Assembly (NCBI GenBank): GCA_019912395.1
Contig: JAIOIH010000024.1
Location: 1 to 64,000 of the forward strand
Length of the DNA stretch: 64,000 nt
Origin: Flavobacteriales bacterium
GTDB lineage: Bacteria > Bacteroidota > Bacteroidia > Flavobacteriales_F > PHOS-HE28
Direction of reading: 5' to 3'
Below are positions 52,532 through 60,999 of this stretch, one piece after another. The stretch's first letter is position 1; each line of letters opens with the position of its first letter. The notes below the pieces were generated by a model. That model searched no databases and was not told the origin of the DNA. It worked only from the letters and a program-made list of their open reading frames with translations. Both the position numbers and the translations under genes were made by a program.

Positions 52532-52961
52532 TCCGCAACCTGTAACGCGCACAGTGTCGTGTCGGTTTCATTTCTCCACGCTTAACTGTTGAGAACCACG
52601 ACGAAGATCGGCGGGATAGGACGGTGCAGGAAGTGGGTGCGATGAATGATCATTCGCTGCAAGCCACGCGAATGCTGGGGTCTTTGATGTGTTGGATGCG
52701 AAGTGCGATCCGATCCCGATGGAGTTCGATGGTGTGGACGACACACGAAATGATTGCACCATTCGATGCCGATCACTTGAAAAAAAGATGCGATCGGCGA
52801 CTCGCATGCAACATACCGAACAGCGAACGGGATGATCACGAGATGCGATCCGCTCGGCGCAACACCGTTCGGATGGCATGTGGCGAATGCCGCTCACTTG
52901 TTCCTTGCAGCGAACGAGTGAAGGCATTCCTGATGTGGACGATCGTCGTTCCTCCTTGCGC
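52532..52961. other. Unexplained non-coding stretch of about 430 bp
   Basis: No frame reads like a conserved protein. The sequence is visibly richer in A and T than its surroundings and crowded with GATCG, GCGATC and CGAATG-type words. Hairpins include CATTCGC/GCGAATG (52651-52674) and GCCGATC/GATCGGC (52768-52798) around a run of seven A. RNase P, tmRNA and SRP RNA cores were looked for by eye and not found. It lies between trmH and the THX-like gene, both on the minus strand. Confidence 0.5.
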
Positions 52962-53654
52962 TTACGATACGGAGGGATCTTGTGCTTCCTGGTCGAAGCG
53001 CGCTTCGAGTTGTTGCGCGGAACGTACTGTCCTTCGCGCCCACGAAAGCTTGAGCGCATCGCGTTCCTGTTCGCTCAGGCGCCATTGTACATCGCTGTTG
53101 CGCAAGCGCTGCATCACGGTATAGAGCACAATGGCCGCGGATACGGAAATGTTGTAGCTCTCCGTGAAACCGTGCATCGGTATGCGAAGAAAGGTATCGG
53201 CATGTGCCATCATCCCCTCGCTCAGTCCGGTGAGCTCGGTGCCGAAGCAGAAGGCCATGGGCGTATCCAACGGGATCGATTCCGGCGTTACGCTATCCGC
53301 TGTGGGCGATGTTGCCACGATGCGATAGCCCTTCGCCCTCAAGGCTGAAGCACAGGTCGCCGCATTGTCCCTTTCGCGATCGCGGTAGCGGATCATGTCG
53401 GTCCACTTGGATGATCCGAGCGTGACGTCCGGGTTCACCGTGTAGGTGTTCCGGTTCTCGATGATGTGCAGGTCCTGCACGCCGAGCAGTTCGGCGGTGC
53501 GCACCACGGCACTGGCGTTGTGCGGTTGGAAGATGTCCTCCAGCACCACGGTAACATGCCGTGTCCGCTCGTGCGCGATGCGCTCGAAAAGTTCCCGCTT
53601 GTTATCCGTAATGAACGGAGCGAGCTGGGCATAGCGTTCGGCATCGGTGACCAT
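52962..53654 (-). CDS. trmH: TrmH-type tRNA (guanosine-18-2'-O)-methyltransferase
   Basis: A 230-residue SpoU-family enzyme. Motif 1 is ITVVLEDIFQPHNASAVVRTAE-like (VVLEDIFQPHNASAVVRT seen, with the catalytic Arg), motif 2 FCFGTELTGLSEGMMAHADTF in pieces (FGTELTGLSEG), and motif 3 IPMHGFTESYNISVSAAIVLY in pieces (IPMHGFTESYNISVSAA). The three form the trefoil-knot SAM site. A basic C-terminus aids tRNA binding. It would methylate ribose of G18 in the D-loop. The HU gene lies upstream with its own terminator between them. Confidence 0.93.
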   Translation of the reverse strand: MVTDAERYAQLAPFITDNKRELFERIAHERTRHVTVVLEDIFQPHNASAVVRTAELLGVQDLHIIENRNTYTVNPDVTLGSSKWTDMIRYRDRERDNAATCASALRAKGYRIVATSPTADSVTPESIPLDTPMAFCFGTELTGLSEGMMAHADTFLRIPMHGFTESYNISVSAAIVLYTVMQRLRNSDVQWRLSEQERDALKLSWARRTVRSAQQLEARFDQEAQDPSVS

Positions 53655-53677
53655 GGAGTGCGTGTGTGATGATGTGG

Positions 53678-53713
53678 GTACAAAAGAAAAGGTCCCCCAC
53701 GAATGGAGGACCT
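53678..53713 (-). terminator. Terminator of the HU gene
   Basis: On the minus strand AGGTCC (pairing with GGACCT) forms a hairpin of about eight pairs with a small bulge, followed by TTTTCTTTTG. It lies 20 bp after the HU stop. Confidence 0.75.
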
Positions 53714-53732
53714 GATCTTAAATGGGTGTTCC

Positions 53733-54011
53733 TTATTTCACCTTCTTGCTCAAGTCCGCACCGGCCTTGAACTTCACCACTTTCTTGGCAGCGATCTTGA
53801 TCTCCTTGCCGGTCTGTGGGTTGCGGCCTTTGCGGGCTGCACGCTTGGTGATGCTGAAGGTGCCGAAGCCAACGAGGGCAACACGCTCACCTTTCTTCAA
53901 TGCCTTCGTGGTGTTGTTCACGAAAGCGTCCAGGGCACGCTTGGCGTCCGCCTTGGAGATCTTCGCCTCAGCGGCGATCGACTCGATCAATTCTGCTTTG
54001 TTCAGTCCCAT
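53733..54011 (-). CDS. hup: HU family DNA-binding protein
   Basis: A 92-residue protein of normal HU length. It begins [20 protein letters not shown] and continues [38 protein letters not shown] with the turn before the arms, and the DNA-binding arm [12 protein letters not shown], ending [20 protein letters not shown] bends and compacts DNA as a dimer. A canonical Bacteroidota promoter lies upstream and a hairpin terminator downstream, so it is a single-gene unit, probably strongly expressed. Confidence 0.96.
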   Translation of the reverse strand: MGLNKAELIESIAAEAKISKADAKRALDAFVNNTTKALKKGERVALVGFGTFSITKRAARKGRNPQTGKEIKIAAKKVVKFKAGADLSKKVK

Positions 54012-54049
54012 GTTCGTTTGGTTTAGGGTGTTTGTTTGAGAACTCGTCG

Positions 54050-54079
54050 CAAATGTATCCGCAAAGCCCCTGCTGTCAA
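54050..54079 (-). promoter_or_regulatory. Canonical Bacteroidota promoter of the HU gene
   Basis: On the minus strand TTG (54079-54077), a 19-bp spacer and TACATTTG (54057-54050) match the TTTG-N19-TAnnTTTG consensus with one base off. The ATG lies 39 bp downstream. Confidence 0.75.
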
Positions 54080-54234
54080 GGGTTTGCGAGGGGACAAGCG
54101 GAAAATGTTGAAAAATGGGGGTGTTTGTTCATAAGTCGCCCGCATTTCTACTGATACCAAGGGTTTCGCTGCCCGCGAGGAAGTCCTTTGTGGCATATCC
54201 GGAACGAACACCTCCGCGGAACTTTCTCCGTGGC

Positions 54235-55188
54235 CTACCCCAAGGTGATGCTTGACCGGCGCTGTAACCCCCGTAGGAAGGAAGCGCTGTCCATGGGGCG
54301 CTTGCCCTGCATCTGCACCTCCAGAGCTTCGATCGCACCGGTGCCGCAATGGACCAACAGGCGATCAGCCTTGATGGTGACACTGCCTGCGGTTCCATGC
54401 TTGAGCCCGGGCACGGGGGTCGCCGCCAGGATCTTGAACTGGCGGTCGGCCCGTCCTTCCTCCTTCCAGAGCGTCCAGGCACCGGGAATAGGGGACAGGC
54501 CGCGGATGTGGTCATGCACCCGTTGCGCTGGTTGCGTCCAATCGATCCGGCAGTTCTCCGGCGTAAGCTTTGGGGCATCATGTGCGTTATCGCCCACGAA
54601 CTCGGCTTGTGGGATCGGCTCGATGGAATCGTCGAGGATGTTCTTCACGGTGTGGACCAGAAGTTCGCCACCGATGATCATCATGCGGTCGTGCAGGGCA
54701 CCGGCATTCTCCGCTGGTCCGATCTCAACCACTTCGCGCAGGAGGATGTCCCCCGTGTCGATCGTGTCGTTGATGAAGAAGGTGGTGAGGCCGGTACGCA
54801 ACTCACCGTTCATCACCGCCCAGTTGATGGGCGCGGCACCCCGGTAGTTCGGCAGCAACGATGCGTGCAGGTTCACCGTGCCCCTTCGGGGTTTGCCCCA
54901 AACAGTGGCCGGGAGCATGCGGAATGCGACCACTACATATAAGGATGCATCCAGCTTATCCAGTTGAGCATGGAACTCCGGGTCCTTCAATCTCTCGGGT
55001 TGCAGGATGGGCAGGCCCAATTCCAGGGCGCGCAACTTCACGGCGCTCATGCGCAGTTGCTGCCCCCGGCCAGCGGGACGGTCCGGAGCCGTTACCACCG
55101 CCGCTACGTCCAGCTTGGCCGCTATCAATGCGTTGAGCGATGCAACGGCAAAGGCGGGTGTGCCCATGAAAAGGATACGCTTGTTCAT
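54235..55188 (-). CDS. fmt: Methionyl-tRNA formyltransferase
   Basis: A 317-residue enzyme. The N-terminal formyltransferase domain has RILFMGTPAFAVASLNALI, VVTAPDRPAGRGQQL, the signature HASLLPNYRGAAPINWAVMNGE in pieces (HASLLPNYRGAAPI) and FFINDTIDTGDILL with the catalytic Asp. The C-terminal OB-like tRNA-binding domain ends near AGSVTIKADRLLVHCG and QGKRPMDSASFLRG. It formylates initiator Met-tRNA. Its start overlaps the stop of the glycosylase gene (ATGA); it is the last gene of recQ-mpg-fmt. Confidence 0.96.
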   Translation of the reverse strand: MNKRILFMGTPAFAVASLNALIAAKLDVAAVVTAPDRPAGRGQQLRMSAVKLRALELGLPILQPERLKDPEFHAQLDKLDASLYVVVAFRMLPATVWGKPRRGTVNLHASLLPNYRGAAPINWAVMNGELRTGLTTFFINDTIDTGDILLREVVEIGPAENAGALHDRMMIIGGELLVHTVKNILDDSIEPIPQAEFVGDNAHDAPKLTPENCRIDWTQPAQRVHDHIRGLSPIPGAWTLWKEEGRADRQFKILAATPVPGLKHGTAGSVTIKADRLLVHCGTGAIEALEVQMQGKRPMDSASFLRGLQRRSSITLG

Positions 55189-55766
55189 TGAAGGATCCGT
55201 GGATGAAAATGAAAGCGATAGGGAAGAAGGGCATCCTCGCCGGCGTAGTCCACGCCGATGCGCGGACCGGTGATGACCGCATTGCCCGGTATGGTGATGT
55301 TCCGGTTCTCGATGGTGATCAAACCATCCATCAGGTCGGTCCCTGTGTGCAGGGTACGAATGCCGAGTGCCTGCGTAAGGGTGCCGGGGCCGTCCGTGGT
55401 GAGCAGCTTGGTCTTGCGTCGCCGGAGCATCGTGTCGGTCCCCTCCAGGGGATGGATCGCACGGACCAGGATGGCATGAGCGGTACCGGGCTCGTTGGTG
55501 ACGATATTGAAGAGATGATGGATGCCATAGCAGAGGTAGACATACGCAACACCGGGTTCTCCGTACATCACCTTGTTCCGCGGGGTCACCTTGCCTCCAT
55601 AGGCGTGCGAGGCCCTGTCCAGCGCACCCAGGTAGGCCTCGGTCTCGGTGATGATGCCCGAGGTGATCGTGCCGTCAAAACGGGTTGCCAGCACTTTTCC
55701 CAGGAGCTCGCGCGCTATGGCCACCGCATCGGGGCGGGCGTAGAAGGACCTTGGCAGACTGTTCAT
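55185..55766 (-). CDS. 3-methyladenine DNA glycosylase (AAG/MPG type)
   Basis: A 193-residue enzyme of the alkyladenine glycosylase fold: FYARPDAVAIARELLGKVLATRF, TEAYLGALDRASHAYGGKVTPRNKVMYG in pieces (ETEAYLG with the catalytic Glu and DRASHAYGG), GVAYVYLCYGIHHLFNIV, a GPGTLTQALGI block with the AAG-specific Gly/Pro, and a RIGVDYAGEDALLPYRFHF end. It excises alkylated bases. It is coupled to recQ upstream and fmt downstream by four-base overlaps, a repair-linked operon. Confidence 0.94.
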   Translation of the reverse strand: MNSLPRSFYARPDAVAIARELLGKVLATRFDGTITSGIITETEAYLGALDRASHAYGGKVTPRNKVMYGEPGVAYVYLCYGIHHLFNIVTNEPGTAHAILVRAIHPLEGTDTMLRRRKTKLLTTDGPGTLTQALGIRTLHTGTDLMDGLITIENRNITIPGNAVITGPRIGVDYAGEDALLPYRFHFHPRILQ

Positions 55767-57550
55767 CGATCGTTCGGTTGCGCGATGGTCCGTCCCTCAT
55801 CCCTGATCCAACGCGGGGATGGTTCCTCCACCCTGCTCGATCCCTGTGCGGCCTTGCAGTTGTCGCATTTGCCGCAGGGCTGCACTGCGGCCTCCCCGAA
55901 ATAGCGAAGCACGGCGGATTCGCGGCACGCTCGTTCGTGGAAAGTGAACTGGATCATGGCCTCCATGCGCGAACGGGCGCGTTCCTCACGTGCTTGCAAG
56001 GCCTGCTTGTCCAGTGTCATGGTCGCTGCATCGGCTCGCGGGGTGAGCAGGGTAAGCGTGGGTGAATCGTTGCGGGGCCGGTAGAAGAGCACGTTGTTGC
56101 GGGCCTGTTCGCGCAGCAGGTTGCGCACATGGGATACGGACTTGCCGAGGTGCTTGGCCAACTGTTCCTCGTCGATGATCGACGGTTCTTCGAATAGCCC
56201 GCCGTACATCCGTAGCAAGGCTTCCAGCAAGGGCCCGGCACGGCCATCGGAAATGCGCAGTCCGTGGATGGTGGCTCCATCCGCGCGCATCAGCACGCGC
56301 GAGGGCGAACGGGCACTCTCAGACAGGGCGATCCGGCCATCGAGCTCCAGTGCTTTCAGGGCGCTGTTCACCTTGGCCGTGGGCAGGGTGGACCGGCGGG
56401 CCAGCTCGGCCAGGTCCAGTTCGTACGCTTCGAATTCACCGGAACCCAATGCGATGCGGTGCTGATCGGCGAAGGCCTGCCAGGTCCGCCTTACCTCGTT
56501 GAGCGTGGGGAAGGAGGCTTCCATCTTTTCACGCATCTTGTCCGCATCCGAGGCGTGCGCCAAGAGGAAGGCATGGGAAGCTGTTCCATCCCGCCCGGCC
56601 CGTCCGGCCTCCTGATAGTAGCTCTCCATGTCCGGCGGTGGTTCCATGTGTACCACTGCACGCACGTCGGCCTTGTCGATGCCCATGCCGAAGGCGTTGG
56701 TGGCGGCAACGAAGCGGATGGTGCCTGTGGACCACTGCTGTTGTACCCGGTCGCGATCCTCGAAGGAAAGGCCCGCGTGATAGGCCTCCGCGCTGATGCC
56801 GTGCTGCTTCAGGTACTGCGCTATGCGCACCGTGCCCCTCCGATCGCGCAGGTATACGATCCCGCTTCCCTTCACGTGCGCGGCAATGCGTAGCAGCCGT
56901 CCGAGCTTGTCCTCGCCACGGCTCACCCAGAACGTGAGCTCCGGCCTGCGAAAGGAACCCCGGATCTCATTCGGCTTCCGGAAGGCGAGCCGCACCATGA
57001 TGTCCTTGGCCACCTCCGGCGTGGCGGAAGCGGTGAGCGCCAGCACCGGAACGTTCGGATGAACTTCGCGCAAGCTGCCGATCAATAGATAGGCCGGCCG
57101 GAAGTCATATCCCCACTGGCTGATGCAATGCGCCTCATCCACCGCGATCAACCCCACCGGCATCCGCGGAAGGCGCGCCTTGAACAGTTCCGATCCGAGC
57201 CGCTCGGGCGAAACGTAGAGGAAGTCCAGCTTGCCGAGGGCCGCGCTGTCCAACGCATTATCGATCTCCACATGGCCCATGCCGCTGGTAACGGCCACTG
57301 CGCGCACGCCGCTTCGCTTCAGCCGCTCCACTTGGTCCTTCATCAAGGCGATCAACGGGGAAACCACGATGCATAGCTTCCCCAGGGCCAACCCAGGTAC
57401 TTGAAAGCAGAGGCTCTTGCCGCCGCCGGTGGGCATCAGCGCCAAGGTGTCCGCACCGCCCAATACCGAGCGCACCACCTCCTCCTGCATTGGACGGAAG
57501 CTCGTGTAACCCCATACTTCGCGGAGCACATCGTGAATATCGCGCGGCAT
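55763..57550 (-). CDS. Second RecQ-like DNA helicase, no HRDC
   Basis: A 595-residue helicase from ATG 57550 (a GTG two codons earlier is possible). All motifs are present: YTSFRPMQEEVV, MPTGGGKSLCFQ, VDEAHCISQWGYDFRPAY, FGMGIDKADVRAVVH and QEAGRAGRDG. A diverged winged-helix part follows. Near the C-terminus zinc cysteines lie in RACRESAVLRYFG and CGKCDNC, placed after the winged helix rather than before it as in the other RecQ. There is no HRDC domain. The gene heads an operon with mpg and fmt and has a promoter matching the consensus. Confidence 0.92.
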   Translation of the reverse strand: MPRDIHDVLREVWGYTSFRPMQEEVVRSVLGGADTLALMPTGGGKSLCFQVPGLALGKLCIVVSPLIALMKDQVERLKRSGVRAVAVTSGMGHVEIDNALDSAALGKLDFLYVSPERLGSELFKARLPRMPVGLIAVDEAHCISQWGYDFRPAYLLIGSLREVHPNVPVLALTASATPEVAKDIMVRLAFRKPNEIRGSFRRPELTFWVSRGEDKLGRLLRIAAHVKGSGIVYLRDRRGTVRIAQYLKQHGISAEAYHAGLSFEDRDRVQQQWSTGTIRFVAATNAFGMGIDKADVRAVVHMEPPPDMESYYQEAGRAGRDGTASHAFLLAHASDADKMREKMEASFPTLNEVRRTWQAFADQHRIALGSGEFEAYELDLAELARRSTLPTAKVNSALKALELDGRIALSESARSPSRVLMRADGATIHGLRISDGRAGPLLEALLRMYGGLFEEPSIIDEEQLAKHLGKSVSHVRNLLREQARNNVLFYRPRNDSPTLTLLTPRADAATMTLDKQALQAREERARSRMEAMIQFTFHERACRESAVLRYFGEAAVQPCGKCDNCKAAQGSSRVEEPSPRWIRDEGRTIAQPNDR

Positions 57551-57558
57551 TGTCACTA

Positions 57559-57589
57559 CAAGGATACGGGTCAGCGCGTTCAGCCCAAA
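57559..57589 (-). promoter_or_regulatory. Bacteroidota promoter of the recQ-mpg-fmt operon
   Basis: On the minus strand TTTG (57589-57586), an exact 19-bp spacer and TATCCTTG (57566-57559), one mismatch to TAnnTTTG. The ATG follows nine bases later. Confidence 0.65.
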
Positions 57590-57603
57590 CCCGCTTCAAG
57601 GGT

Positions 57604-57611
57604 TACATTTG
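57604..57611 (+). promoter_or_regulatory. -7 box (TACATTTG) for ilvE
   Basis: A perfect TAnnTTTG 12 bp before ATG 57624, implying a very short leader. It sits back to back with the recQ promoter. Confidence 0.5.
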
Positions 57612-57623
57612 GGCACAAACATC

Positions 57624-58700
57624 ATGGCCATGATAAGTACAGCACCAGAGATGGATATCAAGCGCATCGAACGATCACGCCTGCCCGAGACCGATCTTGA
57701 GAACCTCAAATTCGGCCGCGTCTTTACCGACCACATGTTCCTGATGGACCATGTGGATGGCGCGTGGCAACGCCCCCAGATCATGCCCTTCGGGGATCTG
57801 GAGCTGAGCCCGGCCACGCTGGTGCTGCATTACGCCCAGACCATCTTTGAGGGGATGAAGGCCTATCGGAACGAGAAGGGGGAAGTGGCCTTGTTCCGCC
57901 CACAGGCGAACATCGCCCGGATGAACCGGAGCGCCAACAGGATGTGCATGCCGGAGCTTCCGGAGGATGTTTTCCTGGAGGGCCTGAAGGAGTTGGTGCG
58001 GATGGACGGGGAATGGCTGCCCGAAGGCAAGGACGCGGCGCTCTATATCCGCCCCTTCATGTTCGCAAGCGATGAGTACATCGGCGTTAAGCCCAGCGAC
58101 GGCTATCGGTTCATGATCTTCATGAGCCCGGTGCGCGGGTACTATCAGGAACCCCTGCGCGTGCGGATGGAACTGAAGTACAGCCGTGCATTTCCCGGTG
58201 GTACGGGCGAAGTGAAGTGCGGTGGCAATTATGCCGGCGGGCTCTATCCCTCCAAGATGGGCCAGGATGCCGGTTACCACCAGCTGCTCTGGACCGATGC
58301 CATGGAGCACAAGTACATTGAGGAGAGCGGCACCATGAACGTCTTCTTCATCATCGATGGGGTGCTTACCACGCCCAGCCTGGATGGAACGATCCTTCCC
58401 GGTATCACCCGCGACAGCATCCTTGCGCTTGCGCGTGGGAAGGGAATGCGCGTGGAGGAACGGAAGGTGACCGTGGATGAGGTGGTCACCGGCATTCGCA
58501 GTGGCAAGGTGAGCGCCGCCTTCGGTGCCGGTACCGCCGTTACGATCGCGCCGATCCGGGTGGTGGGCTATAAGGGCGAGGACCTCCATCTGCCCGAGCT
58601 GCAGGCGGACAGTGAAGTGCTGGTCATCGGGAAGTTGCTCGATGATATCCGTCGCGGTCGCGTTGCGGACACTCATGGCTGGGTGGTCCGGGCTTCGTGA
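57624..58700 (+). CDS. ilvE: Branched-chain amino acid aminotransferase
   Basis: A 358-residue fold-type IV PLP enzyme from ATG 57624; a second Met two codons on is possible. FGRVFTDHMFLMDH is the usual N-terminal part, LHYAQTIFEGMKAYR the signature block, GGNYAGGLYPSKMGQ the PLP region, EESGTMNVFFIIDGVLTTP the following strand and GTILPGITRDSILALA the phosphate-binding turn. It interconverts Leu, Ile and Val with their keto acids. Its stop overlaps a GTG start of the next gene (GTGA). Confidence 0.95.
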   Translation: MAMISTAPEMDIKRIERSRLPETDLENLKFGRVFTDHMFLMDHVDGAWQRPQIMPFGDLELSPATLVLHYAQTIFEGMKAYRNEKGEVALFRPQANIARMNRSANRMCMPELPEDVFLEGLKELVRMDGEWLPEGKDAALYIRPFMFASDEYIGVKPSDGYRFMIFMSPVRGYYQEPLRVRMELKYSRAFPGGTGEVKCGGNYAGGLYPSKMGQDAGYHQLLWTDAMEHKYIEESGTMNVFFIIDGVLTTPSLDGTILPGITRDSILALARGKGMRVEERKVTVDEVVTGIRSGKVSAAFGAGTAVTIAPIRVVGYKGEDLHLPELQADSEVLVIGKLLDDIRRGRVADTHGWVVRAS

Positions 58701-59473
58701 ACGCATCAGTTTACCTGCGGCGATCGGTGATGCCCTCCACAGGTTCGCGACCGGAGCACGGGCAACGGCCTTGGCGATCGGTGCTGCCTTGGATCACCGC
58801 CTTTGCGGTGGCAATGGGTTTCCTCGAATCCGCGGTGGTGGTGTATCTGCGGGCCATCTATTATCCGGAGGGTTTCGCGTTCCCGCTGGTCCCGATGGAC
58901 CCGGCGCTTGTGATCACCGAGCTGCTTCGCGAGTTCGCCACGCTGGTGATGCTCTTGGCCCCGGGGGCGATGCTGGCGCGTGGGCGCATGGAACGGTTCG
59001 CCTGGTTCTGTTGGGCCTTTGCCGTGTGGGACCTCTTCTACTACGTCTTCCTGAAGCTGCTGTTGGGCTGGCCGGAGAGCTTCCTCACGTGGGACGTCCT
59101 CTTTCTGCTCCCCACCGTTTGGGTGGGGCCGGTGCTGGCGCCCTGCATGGTCTCCTTGGGCATGCTCATGCTTGCCGCATTGATCCTGCACGGCCGCGAA
59201 GTGAAGCCGGGGTACGGCCCGACCCGCTGGCAATGGGTCATGTTGTTGACTGCCGGATCGATCATGCTGTACACCTTCATGGAAGAACCCGTCCGCTACT
59301 TGGGATCGCTTCCAGCGGATAGCGCCATGGGCGGCTCCGCGATGAACTTGCTGCAACACTATGTGCCCGAGGCCTTCCTGTGGCCGCTTTTCCTGTTCGC
59401 ATGCGCCTTGGCCAGCGGAGCGTTGTTGGCCATGCTCCGTGATCTGCACCGATCCCGTCACAGGGTCCGCTAA
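58697..59473 (+). CDS. Conserved-looking membrane protein coupled to ilvE
   Basis: A 258-residue protein starting at GTG 58697, sharing four bases with the ilvE stop. Six or seven membrane helices are visible, separated by motifs that look conserved for function: GFLESAVVVYLRAIYYPEG near residue 42, ELLREFATLVMLLAPG near 76, FAVWDLFYYVFLKLLLGWPE near 108 and PTVWVGPVLAPC. Acidic and aromatic residues inside helices suggest a transporter or membrane enzyme. I do not recognise a named family. Context with ilvE may be only transcriptional. Confidence 0.75.
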   Translation: MNASVYLRRSVMPSTGSRPEHGQRPWRSVLPWITAFAVAMGFLESAVVVYLRAIYYPEGFAFPLVPMDPALVITELLREFATLVMLLAPGAMLARGRMERFAWFCWAFAVWDLFYYVFLKLLLGWPESFLTWDVLFLLPTVWVGPVLAPCMVSLGMLMLAALILHGREVKPGYGPTRWQWVMLLTAGSIMLYTFMEEPVRYLGSLPADSAMGGSAMNLLQHYVPEAFLWPLFLFACALASGALLAMLRDLHRSRHRVR

Positions 59474-59568
59474 GTGCCGGAGGTATGTGTTGGCGTGACC
59501 CAGCGGGACTCAGAATCTGCAATGGGACCTTGTGCAATTGATGGGTGCATCGCATCTTTCCGAAGAAG

Positions 59569-60924
59569 ATGGTGCGTTGCTTGGCGAGAGCTGTTCCTGT
59601 TGTCGTCCTTGTCCTGTTCGGGCAGGTTGAAGCTGCTGCGCAACAAAGCGAACGGGAAGTGCAAGTGTTGGACAGCTTGAGCGAGCATCCGGTACCGGAC
59701 GTGGAGATCACCGTGAACGGCATGCCGCAAGGCTCCACCGACCGGGAGGGCAAGGCACAGTTGCGATGGCACGGCGGGGCTTCCGCGACCGTACGGTTCG
59801 CGCATGTGAGCTATCGGCCGCTGGAAGTACGCATCCCGGAGGCATCGCGGGAAGAAGGGCCATGGATGGTACACATCGTTCCGCGCGACATTCATCTCAT
59901 GCCGATCACGGTGGGCCGGGCCGAACCGGAGATCATCTACCAACGTCCTGACCTGCACGCTGCCGACCTGCTGATCAACGATGAGGGGCTGTGGGTGCTG
60001 GCATACGAGCATCCGCGCATGTTGCGCGCCGAGGGTGATGCAAGCAAGGAGATCCTGCGTGATGTGCGGTTGGTGCTGCTGGATACGGCGTACCATGAGG
60101 TGGCCTCCTGCCCCGTTCCGGAGGACGTGTTCGGGTTGCGGCACGACCTGCGGAACGCTGTGGTGATCGAAGGCACGCGGCATGCGTTCGGTGTGGGGCA
60201 CATCGGCGATGACCTTGTACTGGCCCCGTTCGGTCTGGAGGAATTGCGGCATGCGGTGCTCCCATGGACGGACACCATACCCCACTGGATCGTGGGCTCG
60301 AACGCCAATGCCAGCTATCCCGCATTGGACCACCTCGCCTTCGATCCATTGAATGACAGCACGCGAAAGATCTGCTCGGTGGTGGACACCTTCATGATGG
60401 ACCTCTTCCGCAGCGAGTACAAATACCTGAAAGGGCCCGAGAAGGTAGCGGCAATGAACTTGGCCGCAGATCTGGGCGTGGAGAAGGAAGTGGTGGCCGG
60501 CTACATGACCAGCTTCAGTCGCAACGTCTGGTACAAGCCCTTGTATGCGCCCCTGTTCGTTGTGGGCGATACGTTGCTCGTATTCGACCACGTGCGCTGG
60601 CGCATCCGGAAGTTCGATCGTTCCTTTGAAGGGGCAGGGGAGGTGGCCTTGCCCTATCAGGCCAAGTCCGAGGGACGCTACTGGTCGGGCAACTTGCTCC
60701 AGGACCGCGCGACCCAACAGGTCCATGCCGTTTTCCAACGCAACGGCACGGTCTGGCTCCGCTCCATCGATCCGGTCACCGGCGCGTTGGGCGGTCCCTT
60801 CCGCTTGGCGAACAGCTATCCGGAGCGCGTGCAGGTGCATGCCGGGAGGGTCTACTACATCTGGCGACCGTACGGCTCGTTGCAGAAGCGGACGGTTTAT
60901 CGGGAGCAAATGGAACGCAGATGA
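59569..60924 (+). CDS. Exported protein with carboxypeptidase-regulatory-like domain
   Basis: A 451-residue protein from ATG 59569. Signal peptide 1-27 (ending EAAAQQ). Residues about 30-110 form a CarboxypepD_reg-like beta-sandwich (VQVLDSLSEHPVPDVEITVNG, VRFAHVSYRPLEVRIPE). The rest is beta-rich with repeated strands such as LLINDEGLWVLAYEHPRMLR and DTLLVFDHVRWRIRKFD, possibly a six-bladed propeller. No T9SS domain is present; the end (REQMERR) is encoded inside an intergenic-type repeat. Periplasmic or outer-membrane location is inferred. Confidence 0.7.
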   Translation: MVRCLARAVPVVVLVLFGQVEAAAQQSEREVQVLDSLSEHPVPDVEITVNGMPQGSTDREGKAQLRWHGGASATVRFAHVSYRPLEVRIPEASREEGPWMVHIVPRDIHLMPITVGRAEPEIIYQRPDLHAADLLINDEGLWVLAYEHPRMLRAEGDASKEILRDVRLVLLDTAYHEVASCPVPEDVFGLRHDLRNAVVIEGTRHAFGVGHIGDDLVLAPFGLEELRHAVLPWTDTIPHWIVGSNANASYPALDHLAFDPLNDSTRKICSVVDTFMMDLFRSEYKYLKGPEKVAAMNLAADLGVEKEVVAGYMTSFSRNVWYKPLYAPLFVVGDTLLVFDHVRWRIRKFDRSFEGAGEVALPYQAKSEGRYWSGNLLQDRATQQVHAVFQRNGTVWLRSIDPVTGALGGPFRLANSYPERVQVHAGRVYYIWRPYGSLQKRTVYREQMERR

Positions 60925-60957
60925 CGCTGATCGGACTGATGTACGCGGATCTCAAAA
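60911..60957 (+). repeat. GCAGATGACGC-type repeat overlapping the gene end
   Basis: GGAACGCAGATGACGCTGAT followed by CGGACTGATGTACGCGGATC contains related words in tandem. The stop codon of the preceding gene lies within it, so its last residues derive from the repeat. Confidence 0.5.
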
Positions 60958-60960
60958 ATT

Positions 60961-60999
60961 GCTGATCGCTGATTCGCAATCAGCAATTCAGCGATCAGC
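60961..60999. repeat. GATCAGC-type hairpin between convergent genes
   Basis: GCTGATCGCTGA (60961-60972) pairs perfectly with TCAGCGATCAGC (60988-60999). A smaller alternative stem, GCTGATT/AATCAGC, lies inside. The element ends at the sixA stop and may act as a terminator in either direction. Confidence 0.65.
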
